Shown here in pieces: positions 40,177-48,141 of a DNA stretch of 64,000 nucleotides (position 1 is its first letter; each line of letters opens with the position of its first letter). The notes under the pieces are model-generated. The model was not told where the DNA came from and did not search any database. It saw only the letters and a list, made by a program, of their open reading frames with translations. A program made the translations under genes and the position numbers. The stretch is from the NCBI RefSeq assembly GCF_009936215.1, contig NZ_AP019551.1:1202708-1266707 (forward strand), in the 5' to 3' direction. The DNA is from Athalassotoga saccharophila (GTDB lineage: Bacteria > Thermotogota > Thermotogae > Mesoaciditogales > Mesoaciditogaceae).

Positions 40177-42009
40177 ATGAGGTATCTCAATATCAATCTT
40201 AAAGGATCTAATCTTTCAAGTTCAAAGGGTAACATTAACGAGCGTCAAGATCAAAAAACTTCTTTTGATGTTGACAAGGCAGTTAATGAGTACATGAATC
40301 AAACAGATTGGCGTGTGAAAGAAAATGCAAATACAACCTTCAGTTACGCGGGATTGTATCTTCATCTTGCAGGAAGCGCGATCGCGAATTATGTTTTGGG
40401 CAATATTTATCCTCGAGAAATCTCTGATGCCCACATAAACGGAGACATTCATATACACGATCTTTCCCACGGTATCGTCGCATATTGCGCTGGATGGTCT
40501 TTGATGGATCTGATTTTAAAAGGTTTTGGCGGCGTAGAGGGAAAAATCACGACAAAACCAGCCAAACACCTATCGTCAATAACAGGTCAAATGGTGAATT
40601 TTCTTGGTGTTATGCAAATGGAATTTGCGGGCGCACAAGCATTCAATTCCGTTGATACATTACTTGCTCCATTTGTAAGATCGGACAGGTTAAGTTATGA
40701 AGAGGTAAAACAATCAATTCAACAAATGATTTTTGCCATGAACGTACCGAGCAGATGGGGCTCTCAAGCGCCATTCATAAACTTTACCTTTGATTGGACA
40801 GTCCCTGAGGATCTTAAAAACAAACCGGCAATGGTTGGAAATAAATACTTTGGCCTTTACGGCGATTATCAAAAAGAGATGGATATGATAAATAGGGCAT
40901 TTTTAGAAACAATGATTGAGGGCGATGCCCAAGGCAGAATATTTTCATTTCCGATTCCAACTTACAACATCACGAAAGACTTTGACTGGGATGGTCCCAA
41001 CGTCGATCTTCTCATGAAAGCAACTGCAAAATACGGAATGCCATACTTTCAAAATTTTGTGTCAAGTAGCCTTAATCCCGGTGATGTAAGAAGCATGTGC
41101 TGCAGATTGCAACTCGATTTAAGAGAATTAAGAAATAGAGGTGGAGGGTTATTTGGTGCAAATGACAAAACGGGCTCCATAGGCGTTGTAACGATTAACC
41201 TTCCACGCATTGGATACCTCTCAAAGACAAGAAAAGAGTATTTTGAAAGATTGAAAGAAATAATGGACATTGCGAAAAACTCTCTCGAAATAAAAAGAGA
41301 GGTAGTAAATCAAAATTTAAAGAATGGTTTGATGCCTTACACATTAAGTTACCTTGGAAATTTTGACAATCATTTTTCTACAATTGGAATAGTTGGCATG
41401 CACGAGTCAATATTGAATTTCATGAAAGAAGGTATAGAGACAAAGAATGGACAATCTTTTGCCATAGAAGTTTTACAATTTATGAGAGAGATCCTAAAAA
41501 ATTATCAAAAAGAGACCGGGAATCTCTATAATCTGGAAGCAACTCCTGCCGAAAGCGCTTCCTATAGACTTGCCAGAAAAGACAAATCTCTTTATCCCGA
41601 TTTAATAACTTCCGGAGAGGAAGAGCCGTACTATACGAATTCTACTTTTCTGCCGGTTGGATTCACAGATGATCCATTTGAAGTACTGGATCATCAATCT
41701 CCTCTGCAGGTTTTATACACCTCTGGTACAGTTGTGCATATATTTTTGCAAGAAAAACCAGACGAGGCCTCGCTCAAAACCTTTATCAAAAAAGCCTTTG
41801 AAAATTATCCCATCCCTTACATGACTATTACACCGACCTTTTCAATTTGCAAAACACACGGTTACATAGCCGGCGAGCATTTCAAATGTCCGATCTGTGG
41901 AGACGAAACAGAAGTATATTCTCGGGTTGTGGGATATTACAGACCTGTTAAAAATTGGAATAAAGGTAAACGGGAAGAATTCAAACAACGCATGGAGTAC
42001 AAAATATGA
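40177..42009 (+). CDS. nrdD: anaerobic (class III) ribonucleoside-triphosphate reductase
   Basis: 610 residues, glycyl radical enzyme that reduces NTPs to dNTPs without oxygen or B12. The glycyl radical is G586 in SRVVGYYRPVKNW. The zinc site is C558, H561, C571, C574 (CKTHGY ... CPICG), with His at one usual Cys position. DAHINGDIHIHDLSHGIVAY (about 88) and FQNFVSSSLNPGDVRSMCCR (about 290) are family blocks. No N-terminal ATP-cone is present, so dATP feedback of the usual kind is absent. The ribosome site is AAAGGAGGT. Confidence 0.95.
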   Translation: MRYLNINLKGSNLSSSKGNINERQDQKTSFDVDKAVNEYMNQTDWRVKENANTTFSYAGLYLHLAGSAIANYVLGNIYPREISDAHINGDIHIHDLSHGIVAYCAGWSLMDLILKGFGGVEGKITTKPAKHLSSITGQMVNFLGVMQMEFAGAQAFNSVDTLLAPFVRSDRLSYEEVKQSIQQMIFAMNVPSRWGSQAPFINFTFDWTVPEDLKNKPAMVGNKYFGLYGDYQKEMDMINRAFLETMIEGDAQGRIFSFPIPTYNITKDFDWDGPNVDLLMKATAKYGMPYFQNFVSSSLNPGDVRSMCCRLQLDLRELRNRGGGLFGANDKTGSIGVVTINLPRIGYLSKTRKEYFERLKEIMDIAKNSLEIKREVVNQNLKNGLMPYTLSYLGNFDNHFSTIGIVGMHESILNFMKEGIETKNGQSFAIEVLQFMREILKNYQKETGNLYNLEATPAESASYRLARKDKSLYPDLITSGEEEPYYTNSTFLPVGFTDDPFEVLDHQSPLQVLYTSGTVVHIFLQEKPDEASLKTFIKKAFENYPIPYMTITPTFSICKTHGYIAGEHFKCPICGDETEVYSRVVGYYRPVKNWNKGKREEFKQRMEYKI

Positions 42010-42602
42010 ACATTGCCGCAATTCAAAAGGTTAGTTTTATAGACTATCCAAACAAAATATCAAGCGTTCTGTTTTGCCCTTTTTGTAATTTAAGATGCCC
42101 TTACTGTCATAATCCAGAACTTGTGTTCTTTAAGGGAAATTACATATCTGAGAATGAGATCTTTGCTTTCTTGGAAAAGCGAAAGGATAAAATTGATGCC
42201 GTTGTAATAACCGGTGGTGAACCTACAATGCAGGAGGACTTACCAGAGTTCATAAAAAAGGTTAAAAATAAAGGATTTTTGGTAAAATTAGATACGAATG
42301 GACATTTTCCAAACACCTTGGAGAAAGTCGTCGATACAGTAGATACGATAGCGCTTGATCTTAAGGCTACATGCGAAAAATACAAAGATCTTAATGGTGA
42401 TTGCACAAAGTTGAAACAGTCATTGAATATATTGAAAAATTTCAAGGGTAATTTGATAATAAGGACGACGATGTATCCTCCTCTGACATCTGACGAAGAT
42501 CTAAAAAAGATGGAAGAAATCATTCCAAAAGATCTAAAATACGAAAGACGCTTTAACGAATACAGGGACATTGTAACCCTTGAAAAGTATCTAAAAACAT
42601 AA
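42006..42602 (+). CDS. nrdG: anaerobic ribonucleotide reductase activating protein
   Basis: 198 residues. A radical SAM activase with C27, C31, C34 in CNLRCPYCHNPELV, GGEPTMQEDLPEF and KLDTNGHFP. It installs the glycyl radical on NrdD, whose stop it overlaps by ATGA. The C-terminus is short compared with 220-240-residue relatives and ends EKYLKT. A copy of the final 30 bases lies at 57893-57925, so this end lies at an island boundary and may have been altered. Confidence 0.9.
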   Translation: MNIAAIQKVSFIDYPNKISSVLFCPFCNLRCPYCHNPELVFFKGNYISENEIFAFLEKRKDKIDAVVITGGEPTMQEDLPEFIKKVKNKGFLVKLDTNGHFPNTLEKVVDTVDTIALDLKATCEKYKDLNGDCTKLKQSLNILKNFKGNLIIRTTMYPPLTSDEDLKKMEEIIPKDLKYERRFNEYRDIVTLEKYLKT

Positions 42603-42625
42603 TTATTTGCAACCATTCATAATAT

Positions 42626-42653
42626 GGCAGTTACATTTTACAGTGTAACTGCC
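42626..42653. terminator. 10-bp hairpin between convergent nrdG and propeller remnants
   Basis: GGCAGTTACA, loop TTTTACAG, TGTAACTGCC. The stem is perfect, but neither side has a strong T tract, so it may be a bidirectional terminator or a transcript-stabilising hairpin. The copy at 57952-57979 has the loop in reverse-complement orientation. Confidence 0.55.
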
Positions 42654-42997
42654 TTAAATCATATTTGGGATCTATCGCAACCGAACTGGGGTGCACTCCT
42701 ACGGGAATCGTTTTTAACAATTCGTAAGTACTCGCGCTTATGACACTGACGGTGTTATCTCCAGAGAAAGTATCCGTCTTTTGATCTATTCCGATTCCAC
42801 CCGGGGTATAATTCAAAGGAATTGAACCTTCGAATCTCTTTTTAACAGAGTTGTAAATCCCTTAAAATTAACGTTGCTTTGAGAATTATCTAAAGTTACC
42901 TCCTGATGGTCAAATTTCCACCATTTCAGATATGGCTCTATCTTTACCGTACCACTTGATTGAACGGTCCATGAGCCGTCCGTAAGATTTTCCTCAT
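42654..42997 (-). pseudogene. remnant of a secreted beta-propeller gene (copy of 57985-59178)
   Basis: It starts at ATG 42997 behind the same AAGGAGATAATCGAT as the intact copy. The signal peptide after MRKI is deleted, the middle is missing, and GIDQKTDT is joined to SGDNTVSVISASTYELLKTI. The last about 60 residues are gone. At least three deletions and frameshifts occurred, so no full product can form. Confidence 0.9.
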
Positions 42998-43052
42998 ATC
43001 GATTATCTCCTTTAGGGTAGGTCCTTTTTATTTGTTCCCTCCTCTTCTTATT

Positions 43053-43373
43053 TCATGGTGCCGTAAAACCGCGAATGGCCTTTACCATATTCAGCCCTTC
43101 AAGGGCAACATAGACTATATTCTTATTTTGATCCACGCATATGCCCCATGGACCTCTTCCAACATATATAGTTTTTAAAATTGAATTGTCCTTTCCATTT
43201 ATTACGCTGACAGTATTATTTCCAGAATTAGCCACATAAATCATATCCGTTTTTGGATTTATACCAATGGCACTCGGCCATTTGCCTACGGGAATATTCG
43301 CTATCGTTGAAGCAATTACAAAATTAGGCACTACAATCGTGATCATAATGATCCAAAATAAATATCTTCTCAT
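43053..43373 (-). CDS. short YVTN-repeat protein, in-frame deletion derivative of 59229-60227
   Basis: 106 residues. The signal peptide RRYLFWIIMITIVVPNFVIA and the first repeat (GINPKTDMIYVANSGNNTVS) are joined in frame to the last repeat (NSILKTIYVGRGPWGICVDQ). Relative to the paralogue, exactly 675 bp (225 codons) were lost between two copies of TTTATTACGCTGAC. It retains a start, signal and stop but only about two blades, so a closed propeller cannot form from one chain. Function is doubtful. Confidence 0.8.
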   Translation of the reverse strand: MRRYLFWIIMITIVVPNFVIASTIANIPVGKWPSAIGINPKTDMIYVANSGNNTVSVINGKDNSILKTIYVGRGPWGICVDQNKNIVYVALEGLNMVKAIRGFTAP

Positions 43374-43389
43374 ATCATCATCTTCTCTA

Positions 43390-44088
43390 TTATCTTAATT
43401 GATAAGTACTTAAAAAAGCAATTTCATAATTAACAAAATGAACAATCCACAAAAGATATATCGAATAATCCGCACTTTCATAAATGTACATAAAAATGGG
43501 ACTAAATATCGCTGCAGATATCATCGCTAAGGCGCTATCCTGCAGGTTAACTCTCATGATCAAAAGAGTATCTATCATAGCCACTAATACATAGAGAATA
43601 TCAAGTGCAACATAAACCATCCAGCGCTTTCTTAAAACTAACTTCAAGTATTTGAATGACTCTATCAAAAGTGCTCCATATAGTCCAAGAAAAATTGAAG
43701 ATAAAGTTATAAAGATAATAATTGGCGACAACAGAATTCCGTAAAGGTCTTGTGGAGCATGTGGTACAAAAAGTAGAACTATGTAAAACATGATTAGGAA
43801 GACCGATACAACTGCTGGTTTAGTTTTTACATTACTATAAAATCCTGTCTTTTTTAACGAAATACTCATTCGATCCTCCTCATTGAAATTTGTGAAAAGG
43901 AACGTTACTATTGCTAAAAGAAAAGAGAAAAAAAGAAATTGCCATTTCGTGTTATCCATAAAAATAATTTCATAATCGATTTTGACAAATCTTTGCATTC
44001 CAAGGTATTCTAAGATAAGGTAGTAAAAGATATCAGAAACTACAAAATAGACAATCCAACGATACATTTTTACTTTGACCTTGTTCAT
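43390..44088 (-). CDS. multi-pass membrane protein, unknown
   Basis: 232 residues with about six hydrophobic segments (13-30, 50-66, 92-110, 118-140, 155-175, 180-222). FYYLILEYLGMQRF and IYLLWIVHFVNYEIAF show no metal-binding motif. It may be a degenerate relative of the CPBP protein five bases upstream, since its end (LLWIVHFVNYEIAF) mirrors the SWFFHVLNDMASF of that protein. It is co-transcribed with the protease and propeller. Confidence 0.7.
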   Translation of the reverse strand: MNKVKVKMYRWIVYFVVSDIFYYLILEYLGMQRFVKIDYEIIFMDNTKWQFLFFSFLLAIVTFLFTNFNEEDRMSISLKKTGFYSNVKTKPAVVSVFLIMFYIVLLFVPHAPQDLYGILLSPIIIFITLSSIFLGLYGALLIESFKYLKLVLRKRWMVYVALDILYVLVAMIDTLLIMRVNLQDSALAMISAAIFSPIFMYIYESADYSIYLLWIVHFVNYEIAFLSTYQLR

Positions 44089-44092
44089 TTTA

Positions 44093-44803
44093 TCATCTCC
44101 TCGGAAGTAAAATTACAAATGATGCCATATCATTAAGAACATGAAAAAACCAACTCGGATAAATTGACCATCCGCTTCCTTCGTATAACATTTCCATCAA
44201 TAACCCGAATATGAACGCGAAGATCACTGATGCAATAGGAGTTGAACCATCATTATGATAAAAGTGTCCGGCTGCAAATATAAGCGCCGGAACAATGTAG
44301 GCAATTAAAAAATTTACCTTCATTTGCCTTATCGTTTTAAAGAACCCATATCTGAAAACTATCTCTTCCATTAAAGTAATAGGGATAAGAAAAAAGATTA
44401 AATTCAAATCCAGAAATTTCAAAGGCTCTGTCATTAAAAGGGTAAAAATAGGTATGGACTTCAGACAAAATAAAATGATTGAGATCAAAAACAAAATCGA
44501 GAATCTTATTGATGTAAACCCAATTCTGTTTATTTCTTTTTTTAATTCGTCTTTAAAATCCGAAAGATATTCTAAATTTTTCTCATTTCCCTCAACAAAT
44601 ACAACATGTAAAATCATAACTCCTATTGTCACCATAAAAAGCGCAAGAAAATTTCTGATTATATATCCAATTCTCAAGTAATTCACAATGGAATTACTGT
44701 TTATGGCAGTTGTATTTACTTCTGGTTGAGAAAAAAGAAGTGTGATGATTAGCAAAAGTATAAAATATAAAGTCAAATTTCTTATCTTTTTTGCTCGGTT
44801 CAT
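44093..44803 (-). CDS. CPBP-family intramembrane metalloprotease (Abi/Rce1-like)
   Basis: 236 residues with six to seven membrane helices. The conserved motifs are MEEIVFRYGFF (paired Glu, then Arg), FAAGHFYH and WFFHVLNDM, which supply Glu and His zinc ligands. Such proteins cleave prenylated or membrane peptides, and in Gram-positive bacteriocin loci they act in processing or immunity. Here it lies behind a secreted propeller and a small Asn-rich peptide gene, so processing of a locus product is a reasonable guess. Confidence 0.85.
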   Translation of the reverse strand: MNRAKKIRNLTLYFILLLIITLLFSQPEVNTTAINSNSIVNYLRIGYIIRNFLALFMVTIGVMILHVVFVEGNEKNLEYLSDFKDELKKEINRIGFTSIRFSILFLISIILFCLKSIPIFTLLMTEPLKFLDLNLIFFLIPITLMEEIVFRYGFFKTIRQMKVNFLIAYIVPALIFAAGHFYHNDGSTPIASVIFAFIFGLLMEMLYEGSGWSIYPSWFFHVLNDMASFVILLPRR

Positions 44804-44823
44804 AAAAGAAATTTTTCCTAAAA

Positions 44824-46665
44824 TTAAATTCCACTTAAGGCCTCAACAGAGTCATTTTCATCACAAATAATGTATAAAGAATTCGTATTTTTATTAATGT
44901 ACATGGATACTCCCGGAACAAACATTGTCGCTATAACTCTTTCGCTTTCTCCATCTATAACGCTTATGTCATTGCTTCCATCATTTAAAACATATACGAT
45001 ATTTCTCGATTGATCTATTGCTATTGAACTTGGATTATAACCAACATTTATGGTTTTGACTACCTTATTGTTTGATCCATTTATAACACTTACATCATTC
45101 GATCCCATATTTGCCACATAAAACCTGTCTGTCATCGGATCGTATCCTATCGCAAATGGATTCTTACCTACTGGTATTCTGTCAATTAAGTCACCTGTAG
45201 AACTATTTAAGACATATACCAAATCGTACTGTATATTCGTTATATAAAGGTTGTCTCCTTTTGCTACAACAATGGCCCAGGATCCTTTATTGAATTGTGG
45301 ATCTATTTTCATGACTCCTGTGCTGTAATTTGTAATATTCACAGTTTTAACCGTGTTTCCTATGGCCTCTGGTATGTATAATTCGTTTTTATTCATAGCC
45401 ATAAAAAATGGAAGAAATCCATTAACATCTGAAAGAGACACAGTTGTCACAACAGAATTGTCTTTTCCGTTTATTATACTTACGGAATTGTCTTTATCAT
45501 TTAAGACGTAGATCATATTTGAATATGAGTCTATAATCAAATAAGTTGGCCTATTTCCAACTTGAATGGTTTTTATAACATCATTTGTTTTATCATCTAT
45601 AACACTTACGGAATTGCTACCTGCGTTTGTAACGTATATAAGATCTGTTTTTGAGTTTCCGCCTATATCCGAAGGCCCCTTACCTACTGGGATGATTTTT
45701 GAGGGAATATAAACAAGTTTCTCGCTTATTGAATTTAGGTATTTGCTTTTGAAGTTGGAAACGTATATCGTCTTCGTCTTATTACAAATAGCGATCGCGA
45801 ATGGCATTGATCCTGTATTCAAATTCTCGATTATTTTATTTGTATTTATGTCTATTACGCTAACAGTGTCATCAAAATAATTCGCAACGTAAAGAATTCG
45901 ATTGACCGGATCTAATGCTATTGCACTTGGGTGATTGCCAACCATGATTTTACCTGCAACGAGGTTTGTCTTCGAATCTATTGAAATTATTGAATTGCTA
46001 AAAACATCGGCAATGTAGATCATGTTATTGGTCGGATCAAAGCAAATCGCATTTGGCCCGTCTCCAGCATTTATTGTTTTAATCACTTCTAAGGTTCGAC
46101 CATTTATGATGCTTAAAGTGTCAGATAGACCGTTTGTGACATATATTTCATCATCTTGGGAATTAACAGCAACTCCGTGCGGATTAGTCCCAACAGGTAT
46201 CGTCGATATCACTTTGTTTGTAAGGCCATCTATTACACTGACATTATTGTCCAATTCGTTAACGACATAAATGGTATTTGTTTTAGAATTCACAGCGATT
46301 CCTTCGGGCATATTTCCAACTGGAATGGTTGCGACAATTTCATTGTTTTTACCATTTATTACGCTAACGGTGTTATTCCCTTTATCTGTAACATATACCA
46401 TGTCTGTTTTATCGTTAATCGCAATTTGGTAAGGAAAAATGCCGGTATCTATCTTTTTTATGATTTGATACGTTTTAAGATCTATAACATCTACGATTGA
46501 ATAACCACTTTCCGCAACGTATAGCGTATCATTTGATGGATCTACCGCAATGCCATTTTGATAACTTCCAATGTTAATTGTTCTCCATAGGCTATTTCCA
46601 AAAACACTTATTAAGCCAGAAAATACGAATAATAAAGACAATCCAAGAATCATTTTCAATCTCAT
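44824..46665 (-). CDS. secreted 14-repeat YVTN beta-propeller protein
   Basis: 613 residues. Residues 1-23 form a signal peptide. About fourteen repeats of about 42 residues follow, each of the form VSVINGKNNEIVATIPVGN then P.GIAVN..TNTIYV, enough for two seven-bladed YVTN/YncE-type propellers. No enzyme site is visible. Such proteins bind ligands or partners at the cell surface. The ribosome site is AAAGGAGATATTCAG. It heads an operon with the CPBP protease and membrane protein. Confidence 0.88.
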   Translation of the reverse strand: MRLKMILGLSLLFVFSGLISVFGNSLWRTINIGSYQNGIAVDPSNDTLYVAESGYSIVDVIDLKTYQIIKKIDTGIFPYQIAINDKTDMVYVTDKGNNTVSVINGKNNEIVATIPVGNMPEGIAVNSKTNTIYVVNELDNNVSVIDGLTNKVISTIPVGTNPHGVAVNSQDDEIYVTNGLSDTLSIINGRTLEVIKTINAGDGPNAICFDPTNNMIYIADVFSNSIISIDSKTNLVAGKIMVGNHPSAIALDPVNRILYVANYFDDTVSVIDINTNKIIENLNTGSMPFAIAICNKTKTIYVSNFKSKYLNSISEKLVYIPSKIIPVGKGPSDIGGNSKTDLIYVTNAGSNSVSVIDDKTNDVIKTIQVGNRPTYLIIDSYSNMIYVLNDKDNSVSIINGKDNSVVTTVSLSDVNGFLPFFMAMNKNELYIPEAIGNTVKTVNITNYSTGVMKIDPQFNKGSWAIVVAKGDNLYITNIQYDLVYVLNSSTGDLIDRIPVGKNPFAIGYDPMTDRFYVANMGSNDVSVINGSNNKVVKTINVGYNPSSIAIDQSRNIVYVLNDGSNDISVIDGESERVIATMFVPGVSMYINKNTNSLYIICDENDSVEALSGI

Positions 46666-46715
46666 CTGAATATCTCCTTTCTAATTTGGTTTACAGATTT
46701 GCCTCTTTCAAATTT

Positions 46716-46763
46716 TTAGTCTAAGGTGATAGGGAATAAGGTTTTTGAATTAATAGTGAGCAT
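46716..46763 (-). CDS. 15-residue open frame with good ribosome site
   Basis: ATG 46763 follows AAAGGAGAAATTCC and encodes MLTINSKTLFPITLD. It lies between the small Asn-rich gene and the 613-residue propeller. It could be a leader peptide or a signalling peptide, or a relic start. Nothing resembling it was found in locus B. Confidence 0.35.
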   Translation of the reverse strand: MLTINSKTLFPITLD

Positions 46764-46884
46764 GGAATTTCTCCTTTCTTTTTCTAAGTAAAAGTATAGG
46801 ATGATTCCATGCTCTTTGTTTACTGTTTTCAAAGATCTTTATTCAATATTCAAGTTCCAAATAAAAGTGCATGATAGTTTAAAA

Positions 46885-47136
46885 TTAATAGTTTCCTTCT
46901 GCTTCAGATTGATCTGGAATTAAATTTAAAAAACTAATATCTCCTCCATTTGCATTGTAGTATTGGTCCCATTTATAAGGCTCATCAAGCAAATTTGGTC
47001 CATTATTATAATTTGGTTTTGCATTACTTGTTGCCATATTTGTTGTATTAGTAGCATTTGCAGTAGGTGTAGTGAAATTCAAATTCGTATGCTGAGTAAT
47101 TATATCTCCTCCTCCATTAACTCCTGTAGATAGCAC
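46885..47136 (-). CDS. small Asn/Thr-rich protein heading propeller locus A
   Basis: 83 residues from GTG 47136, with AAGGAG nine bases upstream. An ATG at 47145 touches the ribosome site and is less likely. The composition is rich in Asn, Thr, Gly and Tyr, with NATNTTNMATSNAK in the middle, no Cys, no signal peptide and no membrane segment. It has the same leader and position as the 109-residue protein of locus B (60303-60632), but their sequences share only composition and an N-rich, Y-containing tail. It could be a peptide precursor, secreted adhesin-like peptide or disordered partner. Unrecognised. Confidence 0.6.
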   Translation of the reverse strand: MLSTGVNGGGDIITQHTNLNFTTPTANATNTTNMATSNAKPNYNNGPNLLDEPYKWDQYYNANGGDISFLNLIPDQSEAEGNY

Positions 47137-47153
47137 CTCAATCATCTCCTTGA

Positions 47154-47306
47154 TTATAAAATATTTTTAGAAAAATCATATATCCAATCCTTGTACTCGA
47201 TACCTATTATCACAAGTAATCTACCGTCTAAGACGTATCCAAGCACATATTCGTCACCACCCTTCAGGCAAGATGTGTATTTGGTAAGATAAAATTGATC
47301 CACCAT
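47154..47306 (-). CDS. 50-residue protein or gene fragment shared by loci A and B
   Basis: ATG 47306 is preceded by AGAAAGGAAATGTCAAG. The C-terminal 37 residues (GGDEYVLGYVLDGRLLVIIG and IEYKDWIYDFSKN) are identical to the end of the remnant at 60650-60895. The first 13 residues differ, so the junction is a recombination point. It may be a functional small protein, but more likely it is the 3' tail of a lost larger gene that now serves as the leader of the small Asn-rich gene. Confidence 0.45.
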   Translation of the reverse strand: MVDQFYLTKYTSCLKGGDEYVLGYVLDGRLLVIIGIEYKDWIYDFSKNIL

Positions 47307-47393
47307 CTTGACATTTCCTTTCTAAGGTATTATGATTTAATCAATGTTGGACTCAAAGATATATGAAAAAGAAAATGAACATATGCTCAAAAA

Positions 47394-47479
47394 TGTAAGA
47401 ATGTGAGGTTTTGTAAGGGTTTTGTAATGTCACAAATGCAGATGGGGCAAGGGTTTCCGCATTTTCTTACATTCTTACA
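47394..47479. repeat. inverted repeat in AT-rich gap
   Basis: TGTAAGAATGT (47394-47404) and ACATTCTTACA (47469-47479) are perfect 11-bp complements 64 bases apart. No gene lies in this gap; the arms could be an eroded mobile element end or an operator. Confidence 0.45.
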
Positions 47480-47526
47480 CAAAAAACATAGTTTTCTCCA
47501 AACAAAATTTAATGATTTAATAGGGT

Positions 47527-48104
47527 GTCCAATATTTTAGAATCATAGTGTTACAGTCTCCAATTTCCTGTTCTTTGGCAATCCGACCGAAATGTTTGCA
47601 AAAGTCACAAGATTATGAGATAGCAATTTTAAACCCTGCTGCTTGTTCATAATGCCTGTGTGGAACGTAGTAGATGTATTCAAATGAAAAGATGAATATC
47701 GATTTCATATTCGAATTCACTCTTTCTACCTCCCAACGCTTTTTATAAAGAGACGCATACCTGATACGTAGATTCTTCATTATCCACCGGGTAAGATTAT
47801 CTTTTTCAACAGGCCCAACGCTTCCTCTTCTTGGATTTATCTCTATAACAGGAATCGCATTTGTCTTTTCGAGGATGGTATTGTAGATATCTTCAGAGTC
47901 ATAAGCGCTGTCAAGAAGAATGTATTTGCTTTGAGATACAGAATCAATAAGGTCTTTGAAATGCAATAAATCATGCTCCTTTGATACTTCATTGGAAAAG
48001 AATAGGAGACACCTTGCTTGTAACATACAAGATGAGAAATCAAGGTTAACATGTTTTTCACTTTTCAATGAACGTCTGAAAATTTCAAATCAAAAATGTT
48101 GGAC
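47527..48104 (-). mobile_element. internally deleted IS remnant with both ends
   Basis: The ends GTCCAATATTTTAGA and (reverse complement) GTCCAACATTTTTGA are similar inverted repeats 578 bp apart. The element keeps the beginning and the C-terminal third of a DDE transposase, so about half is deleted. A second end of the same family is at 52428-52560. Confidence 0.7.
47613..48068 (-). pseudogene. DDE transposase fragment
   Basis: 151 codons. KHVNLDFSSCMLQARCLLFF is the family N-terminus, found also at 52460-52545. After SNEVSKEHD the frame jumps to YILLDSAYDSEDIYNTILEK and RWEVERVNSNMKSIF, the second Asp and the Glu region of an IS4/IS5-superfamily transposase. The first catalytic Asp is missing, so it is inactive. 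Confidence 0.8.
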
Positions 48105-48141
48105 ATACTATATTATCTTAATTATGGGAGGAGGAAGTTTC

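Larger units (their letters stand above)
42570..47271. other. accessory locus A, paralogous to locus B (57893-60764)
   Basis: Both loci begin with the same sequence, the nrdG tail and a GGCAGTTACA hairpin. Both end with the same block, about 130 bases that finish CTGAAGGGTGGTGACG on the minus strand. Locus A holds collapsed copies of the two propeller genes intact in B, plus three genes absent from B (a 613-residue propeller, a CPBP protein and a membrane protein). Stretches such as 43053-43200 and 59229-59390 differ by only a few bases, so duplication or gene conversion is recent. Confidence 0.8.

Noticed and set aside
44824-46665. Tandem repeats read as a DNA-level satellite
   Set aside because: The periodicity follows 42-residue protein repeats of YVTN propellers and is explained by coding.
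47154-47306. PqqD-like or RiPP recognition protein in front of the small Asn-rich gene
   Set aside because: The shared 37 codons end a longer broken frame at 60650-60895, so a gene-tail relic explains them better; no PqqD pattern is visible.
47394-47479. CRISPR-like or integron-like repeats
   Set aside because: Only two short inverted arms are present, with no repeat-spacer periodicity. No CRISPR array was seen anywhere in the window.
47956-48141. Longer N-terminus for the ammonium transporter
   Set aside because: The extra codons overlap the IS remnant and lack a ribosome site; ATG 48142 has GGGAGGAGG.
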